From: Clostridiales bacterium
GTDB taxonomy: Bacteria > Bacillota > Clostridia > Lachnospirales > Lachnospiraceae
Direction: 5' to 3'
Assembly: GCA_021203365.1 (NCBI GenBank)
Contig: JAJQBI010000018.1
Span: 1-61,632 of the forward strand
DNA length: 61,632 bases
Shown here: positions 43,930 to 52,618 of the stretch, one piece after another
Numbering within the stretch: position 1 is the stretch's first letter
How the letters are laid out: each line of letters starts with the position of its first letter
The notes under the pieces: generated by a model
The model's input: only the letters and a program-made list of their open reading frames with translations
Told to the model about the DNA's origin: nothing
Databases searched by the model: none
Made by a program: the position numbers and the translations under genes

Positions 43930-44753
43930 AATGGTATATCGCGTAAATCCTCGGGGACATGGGAGGTGTGCAGATTTTCGTTCAGAGTATCAAGGATGGC
44001 CATATCCTCCTCTTCAATGTTAAAGTCAAAAATATCGGCGTTGCTTCGGATATGAACGGGATTCGAGGATTTTGGAATGACGGAAAGCCCTTTCTGCAGG
44101 GCCCAGCGAAGGCCTACCTGCGCCGGAGTCCGCGCGTATTTCGTGCCGAGGACGCACAGGATATCGTTGTCCAGGTATGCGCCTCTCGCCAGGGGGGCGT
44201 AGGCCTGTACCTGAATGCCTCTCGCCTGACAGTATTCAATCAGCTCTTTCGGATAGCACAGGGGGTGACACTCGATCTGGTTTACTGCCGGAACAATGCC
44301 GGAGACGTTGCGCAGCTCTTCCAGGTGGCGGATCTGGAAATTGCTGACTCCTATGCTTAAGGCCCGTCCACTGTTCAGGATTTTCTCCAGCTCTCTCCAT
44401 GAGCTCAGATAACAGCCGGGAACCGGCCAGTGAATGAGGTAAAGATCCACATAATTCAGCTTCAGACGGTCAAGGCTTCTCTGAAAGGCTCCCTGTACGT
44501 CGCCCAGACGCTGGGCGGTGTTCCAGACCTTGCTTGTGATAAAAAGATTCTTGCGGGGGACGCCGCATCTGGCGATGCCTCTCCCCACACTTTCCTCATT
44601 TTTGTAAGCGGGAGCGGTGTCGATCATGCGGTACCCTGAGGATACAGCGGCGGATACGGCGTTTTCGGCTGTGAGGCCGTCGGCGATCTTGTATACGCCC
44701 AGTCCAAGAAGAGGCATTTTTCTGTCGTTGTTTAAAAAAACGTCCCGTTGCAA
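43926..44753 (-). CDS. Aldo/keto reductase
   Basis: 275 residues, NADPH-dependent TIM-barrel oxidoreductase. Catalytic Asp and Tyr are in MIDTAPAYKNEE, Lys in LFITSKVWN and His in YLIHWPVPG. The GVSNFQIRHLEEL and IPKSSNPVHI cofactor blocks are intact. It resembles the 2,5-diketo-gluconate reductase/glyoxal reductase branch. Its 3' end overlaps the shared terminator. Confidence 0.9.
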   Translation of the reverse strand: MQRDVFLNNDRKMPLLGLGVYKIADGLTAENAVSAAVSSGYRMIDTAPAYKNEESVGRGIARCGVPRKNLFITSKVWNTAQRLGDVQGAFQRSLDRLKLNYVDLYLIHWPVPGCYLSSWRELEKILNSGRALSIGVSNFQIRHLEELRNVSGIVPAVNQIECHPLCYPKELIEYCQARGIQVQAYAPLARGAYLDNDILCVLGTKYARTPAQVGLRWALQKGLSVIPKSSNPVHIRSNADIFDFNIEEEDMAILDTLNENLHTSHVPEDLRDIPF

Positions 44754-44850
44754 AACAAATTCCTCCTTTTTTTATGATTTTTTACAGCGATATTCGTACA
44801 CAAAAAAGTATTTTAGCACAAAAATATGAAAAATCCAATTCGAGTGTATT

Positions 44851-44868
44851 ACGTTTTTGCTAAAACGT
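44851..44868. promoter_or_regulatory. Palindromic operator-like site
   Basis: acgtttt-tgct-aaaacgt is a perfect inverted repeat in the AT-rich region between the aldo/keto reductase and the Wood-Ljungdahl operon. The rest of 44754-44991 shows no gene. Confidence 0.4.
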
Positions 44869-44991
44869 CAAATGTTAATTTAATATCAATGCGGAGAACC
44901 GGGAGATTTCCGTGAAAAAGAAACTGGAAAAATATCCTCTCCTATGGCTGAAAGTGGAAAAAATTATTGGTGATTATTTCAGATTATGTGC

Positions 44992-45020
44992 TTGCACAAA
45001 GAACAGGAACGTTGTATAAT
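44992..45020 (+). promoter_or_regulatory. Promoter of the Wood-Ljungdahl operon
   Basis: TTGCAC (44992-44997), 17 bp spacer, TATAAT (45015-45020). It gives a leader of about 78 nt before the His-rich gene at 45105. Confidence 0.8.
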
Positions 45021-45104
45021 AATCGCATATTGATAAATTCTTGTCATAAGTGCGTCCTGCCGCGGTCAGAGTGTGGGCGGGAGGAAGACAGAAGGGAGAA
45101 ATCG

Positions 45105-45479
45105 ATGCATTTAATTAAAGATGAAAATGGCAATCTTATTCCCCACGGACACGGAGACTGCCAGGAACATACACATGGGGAGGGGCATACGCATCCCCAT
45201 GGCAGCGAGGGCTGTCCGGCGGAAGGTTCGCAGGGACACTGCGGTGCCTGTGCCTCCGGCGGGGATGCCGGGAAGGAGACGGTGGCTCTTTTAAGCTATA
45301 TGCTGTCCCATAACGAGCATCACGCGTCGGAGCTGGACCAGATGGCTGAGAACCTGAAGAAAATGGGCATGGAAGCCGCGGCGAAGACGATCCGGGAGGC
45401 GGTGTCCGACTTCCAGAAGGGCAATATGCGTCTGGGACTGGCCCTGACTCTGGTTAAGGAAGAACTGAAACAGCAGTAA
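45105..45479 (+). CDS. His/Cys-rich protein, probable nickel-binding accessory
   Basis: 124 residues. The N-terminal half (about 10-60) is packed with His and Cys in HGHGDCQEHTHGEGHTHPHG and CGACASGG, a metal-store pattern. The C-terminal half (about 62-124) is a helical domain with LLSYMLSHNEHHASELDQMAENLKK. The ATG at 45105 follows aagggag. As first gene before cooT and cooC it most likely buffers nickel for CO dehydrogenase, comparable in role to CooJ, which it does not clearly match in sequence. Confidence 0.75.
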   Translation: MHLIKDENGNLIPHGHGDCQEHTHGEGHTHPHGSEGCPAEGSQGHCGACASGGDAGKETVALLSYMLSHNEHHASELDQMAENLKKMGMEAAAKTIREAVSDFQKGNMRLGLALTLVKEELKQQ

Positions 45480-45520
45480 ATGCGTGAATGAGACAGAAGA
45501 CGGAACTGGAGGCGAAGGAA

Positions 45521-45703
45521 ATGTGTCTTGCGACTGTATATAAAGAAAATGATGACTCGGTAATTTTCCGGAATGTGGCCCGCATCGATGTGGATGGCCG
45601 GAAGCTAACGCTTCGGGACATTATGGGTGAGGAACAGGTTCTGGAGGGAAGCATCCTTATGGTTGACCTGGCGAACAGCATTGTCCGGCTTGCAGTTGAC
45701 TGA
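45521..45703 (+). CDS. cooT: CooT-type nickel-binding protein
   Basis: 60 residues, starting MCLATVYKE; Cys2 is the nickel-binding residue in characterised CooT dimers. The small beta-barrel reads VARIDVDGRKLTLRDIMGE and ILMVDLANSIVRL. The ATG at 45521 is chosen over the upstream ATG (45488) because the family begins MC and a ggagg site precedes it. It supplies nickel to CooC/CooS. Confidence 0.88.
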   Translation: MCLATVYKENDDSVIFRNVARIDVDGRKLTLRDIMGEEQVLEGSILMVDLANSIVRLAVD

Positions 45704-45729
45704 ACCGGGATAAGGAGGAACCTTTATTT

Positions 45730-46500
45730 ATGGCACATGTGATTGCAGTCGCCGGAAAGGGCGGCGTGGGAAAAACAACACTGTGTGGAATGCTGATACA
45801 ATATCTTTGTGAAAAGGGCAAAGGACCGGTGCTGGCGGTGGACGCGGACGCCAATTCGAATTTAAACGAGGTGCTTGGCGTCCAGGTGGAAACCACTCTC
45901 GGAGCGGTCCGTGAGGAAATTGCCCAGGCGGAGATCGCCAAGACGAGCCCCATTCCAAAGGGGATGTCCAAGGCGGAATTCGCGGAGATGCGTTTTGAGG
46001 ACGCGCTGGTGGAGGACGATGATTTTGATCTGCTGGTGATGGGAAGAACCCAGGGAAAGGGCTGTTACTGCTATGTGAACGGCCTCCTGCAGACACAGCT
46101 GGCCAAGTACCAGCACAATTATCCATATATTGTTGTAGATAACGAGGCCGGCATGGAACATATCAGCCGCGGAATTCTTCCGAGCATGGAGACGGCGGTT
46201 CTGGTGAGCGACTGTTCCAGAAGAGGCGTGCAGGCGGCCGGGCGCATTGCGGAGCTGATCCGGGAATGCGGGATGAAGCCCGCCACCGTCGGCCTGATTG
46301 TGAACCGGGCTCCCGGCGGGAAGCTGAACGAGGGAACCCTGGAGGAGATTGAGAAACAGGGGCTCACTCTTTTGGGAGTGATTCCGCAGGATGAGACCGT
46401 CTACGAGTATGATTGTGACGGACGCGCCATGATTACCCTTCCATCGGATAATCCGGTAAAAAAGGCTCTCTTTGATGTACTTGACAAAATGAATCTGTAA
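45730..46500 (+). CDS. cooC: CO dehydrogenase nickel-insertion ATPase CooC
   Basis: 256 residues, MinD/NifH-like ATPase. The P-loop is AGKGGVGKTTLCG; the metal-binding CxC motif is in GKGCYCYVNGLL, and VVDNEAGMEHISRG holds the Walker B-like part. It dimerises and inserts nickel into the CooS active-site cluster. It is separated from cooS by 161 bp containing two palindromes. Confidence 0.9.
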   Translation: MAHVIAVAGKGGVGKTTLCGMLIQYLCEKGKGPVLAVDADANSNLNEVLGVQVETTLGAVREEIAQAEIAKTSPIPKGMSKAEFAEMRFEDALVEDDDFDLLVMGRTQGKGCYCYVNGLLQTQLAKYQHNYPYIVVDNEAGMEHISRGILPSMETAVLVSDCSRRGVQAAGRIAELIRECGMKPATVGLIVNRAPGGKLNEGTLEEIEKQGLTLLGVIPQDETVYEYDCDGRAMITLPSDNPVKKALFDVLDKMNL

Positions 46501-46520
46501 ATGACACCCTTGCTTCCTGA

Positions 46521-46534
46521 GCCTTTGCAAAGGC
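46521..46534. promoter_or_regulatory. Perfect 14-bp palindrome upstream of cooS
   Basis: gcctttgcaaaggc is fully self-complementary with no loop, more like a protein-binding operator than a hairpin. Confidence 0.4.
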
Positions 46535-46593
46535 GACGGGGGCAGGGGATGTTTGCCGTGAGTACAAAGAAGAGCCTGTTTTTTTGCCGGATG

Positions 46594-46617
46594 TATCCCA
46601 TGGGAGGGGATGGGATA
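46594..46617. promoter_or_regulatory. Inverted repeat before cooS
   Basis: tatcccat-gggagggg-atgggata, 8 bp arms, 44 bp before the cooS ATG. It may control cooS translation or be an operator. Confidence 0.45.
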
Positions 46618-46661
46618 TGAGTTTTTTATGAACACATTTACAATACTAAAGGAGGTTTACA

Positions 46662-48554
46662 ATGAGTGAATTCAAATTAGCGACAGTGGAGGAATTTGAA
46701 GCTGCCACCACCCGACTGCTTGAGACAGGCGCCAAGGTAGGCGCGGATGCCTGGCAGTTTCGTGTAAAGAATCAGACCCCCCACTGTAAGTTTGGCGAAT
46801 CCGGTGTCTGCTGCCGTATCTGTTCCATGGGTCCGTGCCGCATTACACCGAAGGCGCCCAGAGGGATCTGCGGGTGTGATGCCCATGGTATCGTAGGAAG
46901 GAACTTCCTTCGCTTTACTGCTGGCGGAGCGGCCACCCATTCAGATCATGGGCGTGAGATCTGCAACACGCTGCATGAGTCCTCCGCAGACGGAAATTAT
47001 CATGTAAAAGATGAGGCCAAGCTTCTTCGCCTGGCAAAGGAGTTTGAGGTAGAGACCGAAGGCAGAGACATCTATGATGTGGCCCATGAGACGGCTGAAA
47101 AGGCCCTTATGGAATATGGAAAGCCATTTGGTACTCAGATTTTCACAAAACGCGCCCCTGAGCACACCCAGGAGATCTGGGACCGGGAGGAGATCCGCCC
47201 CCGCGCCATTGACCGGGAGGTTTCCTGTGCCATGCATATGACCCATATGGGATGTTCCTCCAAGGCGGAGGCGCTGGTTCGTCAGGCCCTTCGGAACGGT
47301 CTGTCCGACGGCTGGGGCGGCTCCATGATGGGAACCGAGTTCTCCGACGTTCTCTTCGGAACCCCGAAGGAAGTGGAAACTGAGGCAAACCTGGGCGTTA
47401 TGGTGGAGGAAAACGTAAATATTATCGTTCACGGACATGATCCGTCTCTTTCCGAGATGATCTGCGAGTACGCGGACAGCAAGGAAATGATTGACTATGC
47501 CAAATCCATGGGCGCCGGCGGAATTACCGTTTCCGGTGTATGCTGTACCTCTAATGAAGTGGCCATGCGCCGCGGAATTCCTATGGCCGGAAACTTCCTC
47601 TCCCAGGAAAACGTGATCCTTACCGGAGCCTGTGAGCTGATCGTAGTGGATGTGCAGTGTATCTTCCCGGCTCTTGGACCCTTAAGCAAATGCTTCCATA
47701 CAAAATTCGTAACCACTTCACCCATCGCTCAGATGCCGGATTCGGAGTTCATCCGTTTCAATGCCAAGACCGCCGGTGAAAACGCGAAGATGATCGTGAA
47801 GATGGCCATTGAGAACTTTAAGAACAGAAATAAAGACCTTGTATATATTCCGAAGATGAAACAGAAAGCCTTTGTGGGTTATTCTGTGGAGCAGATTGAG
47901 AAGAAGCTGGACGGCGTAACCAACACCCATGTGGACGTAACCGGAACCATGCTTCCCCTGGTTGACTGTGTGAAATCCGGTGTCCTCCGCGGCGCGGTGG
48001 CCATGGTAGGCTGCAACAACCCGAAGGTTCGTCCGGACTCCGGTCATATTGAACTGATGAAGAAGCTGATCGCCAACGACGTTATCCTCGTTGTTTCCGG
48101 GTGCTCCGCCCAGGCAGCGGCCAAGGCCGGTCTGATGGACAAGAGAGCCAAGGAATACTGCGGCGCGGGTCTGAAACGTGTCTGTGAGCTGGTGGACATT
48201 CCTCCGGTTCTGCATATGGGCTCCTGTGTGGATATCAGCCGTATGATGGTTCTGGCGGCGAGAATCGCCAAGGATTCCGGCTGGAATATCTCCCAGATTC
48301 CGCTGGTGGGCTGCGCTCCCGAGTGGATGTCTGAGAAGGCGGTTTCCATCGGAAACTATGTTGTGGCCAGCGGTATTGACACATTCCTTGGTGTAGAGCC
48401 CTATGCTTATGGTTCCTCTGAGGTGGACGGTCTGTTAAAGGGCGGCATCCGTGACTGGGTAGAAGCCTGCTACACCGTGGAGAAGGATATGGATAAGCTG
48501 GGAGATCTTATGATCGAACGGATCGAAGAAAAGAGAACCGCGCTGGGAATCTGA
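46662..48554 (+). CDS. acsA: Anaerobic carbon monoxide dehydrogenase catalytic subunit
   Basis: 630 residues, Ni-Fe-S enzyme (CooS/AcsA) interconverting CO2 and CO. The N-terminal Cys set 42, 50, 51, 54, 59, 70 and 72 supplies the D and B clusters. ATHSDHGREI carries proton-channel histidines, and VSGVCCTSNEVAMR and VGCNNPKVRPDSG carry C-cluster cysteines. Length is normal. In this operon it works in the CODH/ACS complex with AcsB. It has a strong aaaggagg site. Confidence 0.96.
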   Translation: MSEFKLATVEEFEAATTRLLETGAKVGADAWQFRVKNQTPHCKFGESGVCCRICSMGPCRITPKAPRGICGCDAHGIVGRNFLRFTAGGAATHSDHGREICNTLHESSADGNYHVKDEAKLLRLAKEFEVETEGRDIYDVAHETAEKALMEYGKPFGTQIFTKRAPEHTQEIWDREEIRPRAIDREVSCAMHMTHMGCSSKAEALVRQALRNGLSDGWGGSMMGTEFSDVLFGTPKEVETEANLGVMVEENVNIIVHGHDPSLSEMICEYADSKEMIDYAKSMGAGGITVSGVCCTSNEVAMRRGIPMAGNFLSQENVILTGACELIVVDVQCIFPALGPLSKCFHTKFVTTSPIAQMPDSEFIRFNAKTAGENAKMIVKMAIENFKNRNKDLVYIPKMKQKAFVGYSVEQIEKKLDGVTNTHVDVTGTMLPLVDCVKSGVLRGAVAMVGCNNPKVRPDSGHIELMKKLIANDVILVVSGCSAQAAAKAGLMDKRAKEYCGAGLKRVCELVDIPPVLHMGSCVDISRMMVLAARIAKDSGWNISQIPLVGCAPEWMSEKAVSIGNYVVASGIDTFLGVEPYAYGSSEVDGLLKGGIRDWVEACYTVEKDMDKLGDLMIERIEEKRTALGI

Positions 48555-48573
48555 TAAGGAAGGGCGAATATCC

Positions 48574-49350
48574 ATGAAAATTGCGGTAACCGGTAAAGGC
48601 GGGGTGGGAAAAACTACATTTGCAGCCACTCTGGCCAGATTGTACGCGGATGAGGGAAAGAAGGTACTGGCGGCGGATGTGGATCCGGATGCCAACCTGG
48701 GACTGGCCCTTGGATTTGACGAGGAGACCCTGGATTCCATCGTTCCCATTTCCCGTATGCGCAGGCTGGTGGAGGAGCGCACCGGCGCCAGCAGAGACAA
48801 CCAGTTTTACAAGCTCAATCCGAAGGTGGACGACATTCCGGACACCTACGGAAAAGTCTGCAACGGGGTAAGGCTTCTGGTTCTGGGAACTGTGGAGACC
48901 GGAGGGGGCGGCTGTGTCTGTCCGGAGCATGTGATGCTCAAGCGCATTATCAATAATCTGGTCCTTCACAGGGATGACGTGGTAATTCTGGATATGGAGG
49001 CCGGCCTGGAGCACCTCGGCCGGGGAACCACGGAAAGCATGGATGCTTTTATCGTGGTGATCGAACCCGGTGCAAGAAGTGTGCAGACTTACAAAAACGT
49101 AAAGCGTCTGGCAAAGGACCTGGGCGTATCCCAGGTGATGGTGGTCGCCAATAAGGTGCGGGGAGCGGAGGATGAGGATTTTGTCCGTTCCAGAATACCG
49201 GCGGAGGATCTGCTGGGCTTCATGCATTTTAGTGAGGATGTGATCGATGCGGACCGCCAGGGAAAATCCCCCTATGATTTCAGCAAGACGGTTACAGAGG
49301 AAATCAGACAAATCAAACATAAGATCGATCAGAAAAATCAGGAGGTATGA
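48574..49350 (+). CDS. acsF: Second CooC-family ATPase (AcsF type)
   Basis: 258 residues with P-loop TGKGGVGKTTFAAT, CxC motif in GGGGCVCPEHVML and VILDMEAGLEHLGRG. It lies between acsA and acsB, overlapping acsB by 4 bp. In acetogens this position is held by AcsF, which matures acetyl-CoA synthase with nickel. It is clearly paralogous to the CooC at 45.7 kb but not a copy. Confidence 0.88.
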   Translation: MKIAVTGKGGVGKTTFAATLARLYADEGKKVLAADVDPDANLGLALGFDEETLDSIVPISRMRRLVEERTGASRDNQFYKLNPKVDDIPDTYGKVCNGVRLLVLGTVETGGGGCVCPEHVMLKRIINNLVLHRDDVVILDMEAGLEHLGRGTTESMDAFIVVIEPGARSVQTYKNVKRLAKDLGVSQVMVVANKVRGAEDEDFVRSRIPAEDLLGFMHFSEDVIDADRQGKSPYDFSKTVTEEIRQIKHKIDQKNQEV

Positions 49351-51482
49351 CAGTGCTTTTATTTGATATTGTTTTTAATGGAAATGACAGCATGTACGCG
49401 GAAGCGGAGAAGGCAGTCAACGACGCCGTCGCTCAGTACGGCGAGGATATGGCCGTCGGCTTTCCCGATACGGCTTACGGTCCGGCCTGTTATTACGCAG
49501 AGACCGGAATCAAGATCACCACTCTGAGAGAGGCAAAGGAGGCCCTTGTATATATTAAGGGCGAAATGCAGAGGGAACGCCGTCTGGATTCTGTGTTTAA
49601 ATCCGGTATTGCCACCGCTCTTTCAGCTGAGCTGATTGAGCTGATGAAATATATTGACGGCAAGCAGCCCTATGAGGCTCCCTATCTGGGACATATGACC
49701 GACGCACAGATCCGTGAGCTGGGCGTGCCCCTTGTTACCTATGATATCCCTGCGGTTGCCATCATTATCAACGCGGCGCCCTCCGTGGAAGAGGCCTGCG
49801 CCCTGGTAAAAAGCTATCAGGCACAGGGAAGCTTTGTATGTCTGGTAGGCGGCATCATTGAGCAGCTGAAAGAGGCCAATTATAATACAGGCTTTAATGT
49901 TCGTGTGTTCCCCATGGGCGAGAATATCTCCTCTGTGGCCCATGCGGTTTCCGCTGCCTGCAGAACCGCCATGATCTTCGGAAATATCACTCCCGGCGAC
50001 AAAGCGGCTCTTCAGGAGTATAACTTTAATCGTTTCCGCGCCTTTGTAAACGCTTTTGCTCCTCTGGATGAGAAGACGGTTGCCTGCGGCGCCGGAGCGA
50101 TTTACTATGGTTTCCCGGTTATCACCAACGATATGGACTTTACCCCGTCGATTCCCAAGAGTCTGATCAAGCAGCCGAAGGTGGAAGAGTTCAACGCCAC
50201 CTCCGTGGAGGCCAGAAATATCAAGATCAAGATCTCCAATGTGGATATTCCGGTGGCCTTCGGTTCGGCCTTCGAGGGAGAGATCATCCGCCGCAAGAAC
50301 ATGCAGGTGGAATTCGACGGATCCCGTGTGGACTGTGCGGAGCTGGTACATACCTGCGAGCCTTCCGAGGTGGAGGATCACAAGATTACGGTGATCGGTC
50401 CGGAAGTGGACGAGATGGAATTCGGAAGCAAGAACAGCATCGCCTATGTGGTGAAGGTGGCCGGCAAGAACATGCAGCCTGACTTTGAGCCGGTTATTGA
50501 GCGTAAATTCCATAATTACATCAACTGTGTGGAGGGTGTTTACCATACCGGCCAGAGAGATATGCAGCGTATCCGTATCAGCATCGACGCCTTTAACGCC
50601 GGCTTTAAGATCCGCCATATCGGCGAGGTTCTCTACACCCAGGTGAAGAATGAATTTGACGCGGTTGTGGATAAATGTGAGGTTGTGATCTACACCGATC
50701 CCGCGGAATGTACCCGGATTCGTCATGAGGTGGCGATTCCCATTTTCGATAAGCGTGACGACCGTCTTGAGTCCCTTACCGATGAGTCTGTGGACGTATA
50801 TTACAGCTGTATCCTCTGCCAGGCATTCTCCCCGTCCCATGTATGCGTGGTAACTCCGGAGAGACTGGGCCTGTGCGGTGCGGTTTCCTGGCTGGATGCC
50901 AAGGCAACCAACGAGCTGGATCCCGCAGGTCCCTGCCAGGTGATCACCAAGGAACGTCCCATCGACGAGAATCTTGGCGCTTACGAGGACGTGGACGAGG
51001 CGGTTCAGAAGTATTCCCAGGGCGCTCTGGAGCATGTAACCCTGTATTCCATCATGCAGGATCCCATGACCTCCTGCGGATGCTTTGAGTGTATCTGTGG
51101 AATTGAGCCCTTCAGCAACGGCGTGGTAATCGCCAACCGTGAGTACGCGGGCATGACGCCCCTTGGAATGACCTTTTCCGAGATGGCCTCCATGACCGGC
51201 GGCGGTGTGCAGACTCCTGGTTTTATGGGACATGGAAAACATTTCATCGCTTCCAAGAAGTTTATGAAGGCAGAAGGCGGTATCGAGCGTATCGTCTGGA
51301 TGCCCAAGGAGCTGAAGGACTTCATTGCGGACAAACTGAACAAGACGGCCAAGGAGCTTTACGGAATTGAGAACTTCACGGATATGATCGGAGACGAGAC
51401 CGTTGCGGAGGATCCCGAGACACTGGTTGCGTATCTGAGTGAGGTTGGCCATCCCGCTCTGGGACTGGAGCCCATGATGTAA
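49347..51482 (+). CDS. acsB: Acetyl-CoA synthase (CODH/ACS alpha subunit)
   Basis: 711 residues, condensing CO, a corrinoid-bound methyl group and CoA. The A-cluster cysteines are Cys488, 491, 500 and 510 (CILCQAFSPSHVC, then LGLC) for the 4Fe-4S unit and Cys577/579 (SCGCFEC) for the distal nickel. The N-terminal CO-channel domain and AcsC-contact regions are full length. A strong hairpin follows the stop. Confidence 0.97.
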   Translation: MTVLLFDIVFNGNDSMYAEAEKAVNDAVAQYGEDMAVGFPDTAYGPACYYAETGIKITTLREAKEALVYIKGEMQRERRLDSVFKSGIATALSAELIELMKYIDGKQPYEAPYLGHMTDAQIRELGVPLVTYDIPAVAIIINAAPSVEEACALVKSYQAQGSFVCLVGGIIEQLKEANYNTGFNVRVFPMGENISSVAHAVSAACRTAMIFGNITPGDKAALQEYNFNRFRAFVNAFAPLDEKTVACGAGAIYYGFPVITNDMDFTPSIPKSLIKQPKVEEFNATSVEARNIKIKISNVDIPVAFGSAFEGEIIRRKNMQVEFDGSRVDCAELVHTCEPSEVEDHKITVIGPEVDEMEFGSKNSIAYVVKVAGKNMQPDFEPVIERKFHNYINCVEGVYHTGQRDMQRIRISIDAFNAGFKIRHIGEVLYTQVKNEFDAVVDKCEVVIYTDPAECTRIRHEVAIPIFDKRDDRLESLTDESVDVYYSCILCQAFSPSHVCVVTPERLGLCGAVSWLDAKATNELDPAGPCQVITKERPIDENLGAYEDVDEAVQKYSQGALEHVTLYSIMQDPMTSCGCFECICGIEPFSNGVVIANREYAGMTPLGMTFSEMASMTGGGVQTPGFMGHGKHFIASKKFMKAEGGIERIVWMPKELKDFIADKLNKTAKELYGIENFTDMIGDETVAEDPETLVAYLSEVGHPALGLEPMM

Positions 51483-51493
51483 TGATTCAGGGA

Positions 51494-51544
51494 AGGGCGG
51501 TCATGGATGAGGGGATTTATCCCCATTCATGCCCCCGCCCTTTT
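51494..51544 (+). terminator. Hairpin terminator after acsB
   Basis: agggcgg / ccgccct with an inner catggatgagggg / ccccattcatg stem, then tttt. It splits the operon into cooT-acsB and acsD-folD parts, perhaps as a partial terminator. Confidence 0.8.
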
Positions 51545-51656
51545 GTGTAACAGAATTTCAGATGTACCTGTATGCAAAACGGACTGTCACATTCCGGATA
51601 TCTTTTTGGATATGGCGGCCGTGTGTATATATATTTATTTTTAAGGAGGCTAACAA

Positions 51657-52598
51657 ATGCCATTTAATCGTAAACCCCAAAAATTCAATGCCAGGATCAA
51701 CACAGTTACCATTGGAAGTGGAGACAAGACTGTAGCAATCGGCGGAAATTCTACATATCCGTTCTACACTTTCGACGCGCCCACAGAGAATACGGCGAAA
51801 ATCGGCGTGGAAATCTCTGATATGGGACTTGAGGGCCTCGCTGAGGGGATCCGGGCATACTATGATGGTGCGGCAACCATGGCGGACATCGCCCGGAAAG
51901 CGGCAGCCATGGAAGGAGCAGATTTTGTAGCCCTTGCTCTGGAAGGCGGAGATCCAAACGGGGAAAACAAATCTGTGGACGAGCTGATCGAGGTTGTAAA
52001 GGAAGTGGCCGGCGCAATCGACTGTCCGTTGGTTGTGGAAGGCTGCAAGAATGTGGAGAAGGACGCGGAGCTGCTTCCAAAGGTGGCGGAGGTTCTTCAG
52101 GGAAGAAACGTTCTGATCCTCGCTGAGAAGGAAGAAAACTACAAAGCCATCGGCGCGGCCGCGGGACTTGCCTACGGACAGATTGTGGGCGCGGAATCTG
52201 CGGTTGATATCAACCTTGCAAAGCAGCTGAATGTTGTCACCACACAGCTGGGTGTAAACGCCCAGAAGATCGTTATGAATATCGGAAGTGCATGTGCCGG
52301 ATACGGATATGAGTATGTTGTATCCACCATGGACCGTATCAAGGGCGCGGCTTTGTCCCAGAATGACAATATGCTGCAGATGCCTATTATTACACCTGTT
52401 GCCTCAGAGGTTTGGGGCGTAAAGGAAGCTTCCGCTTCTGAAGCCGACATGCCGGAATGGGGACCGCAGGACGAGCGTGGAGTTGACATGGAGATTATGA
52501 CCGCAACTGCGGACCTTGCGGCCGGTTCAGACGCTGTAATCCTGCGTCATCCAAAATCTGTCGCAACAATTTCCAAATTAATTCAGGCACTCGCGTAA
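51657..52598 (+). CDS. acsD: Corrinoid/iron-sulfur protein small subunit
   Basis: 313 residues, TIM-barrel partner of AcsC in the methyl-carrying corrinoid protein. It has a family N-terminus (ITIGSGDKTVAIGG region), FDAPTENTAKIGVEISD, and the C-terminal IMTATADLAAGSDAVILRHP. It starts after a ttaaggagg site. Confidence 0.95.
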   Translation: MPFNRKPQKFNARINTVTIGSGDKTVAIGGNSTYPFYTFDAPTENTAKIGVEISDMGLEGLAEGIRAYYDGAATMADIARKAAAMEGADFVALALEGGDPNGENKSVDELIEVVKEVAGAIDCPLVVEGCKNVEKDAELLPKVAEVLQGRNVLILAEKEENYKAIGAAAGLAYGQIVGAESAVDINLAKQLNVVTTQLGVNAQKIVMNIGSACAGYGYEYVVSTMDRIKGAALSQNDNMLQMPIITPVASEVWGVKEASASEADMPEWGPQDERGVDMEIMTATADLAAGSDAVILRHPKSVATISKLIQALA

Positions 52599-52618
52599 TA
52601 TTATAGGAGGAAGAAGAT

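Noticed and set aside
49623..51452. 609-codon minus-strand frame opposite acsB
   Set aside because: acsB is intact with all A-cluster cysteines; the opposite frame has no ribosome site or motif.
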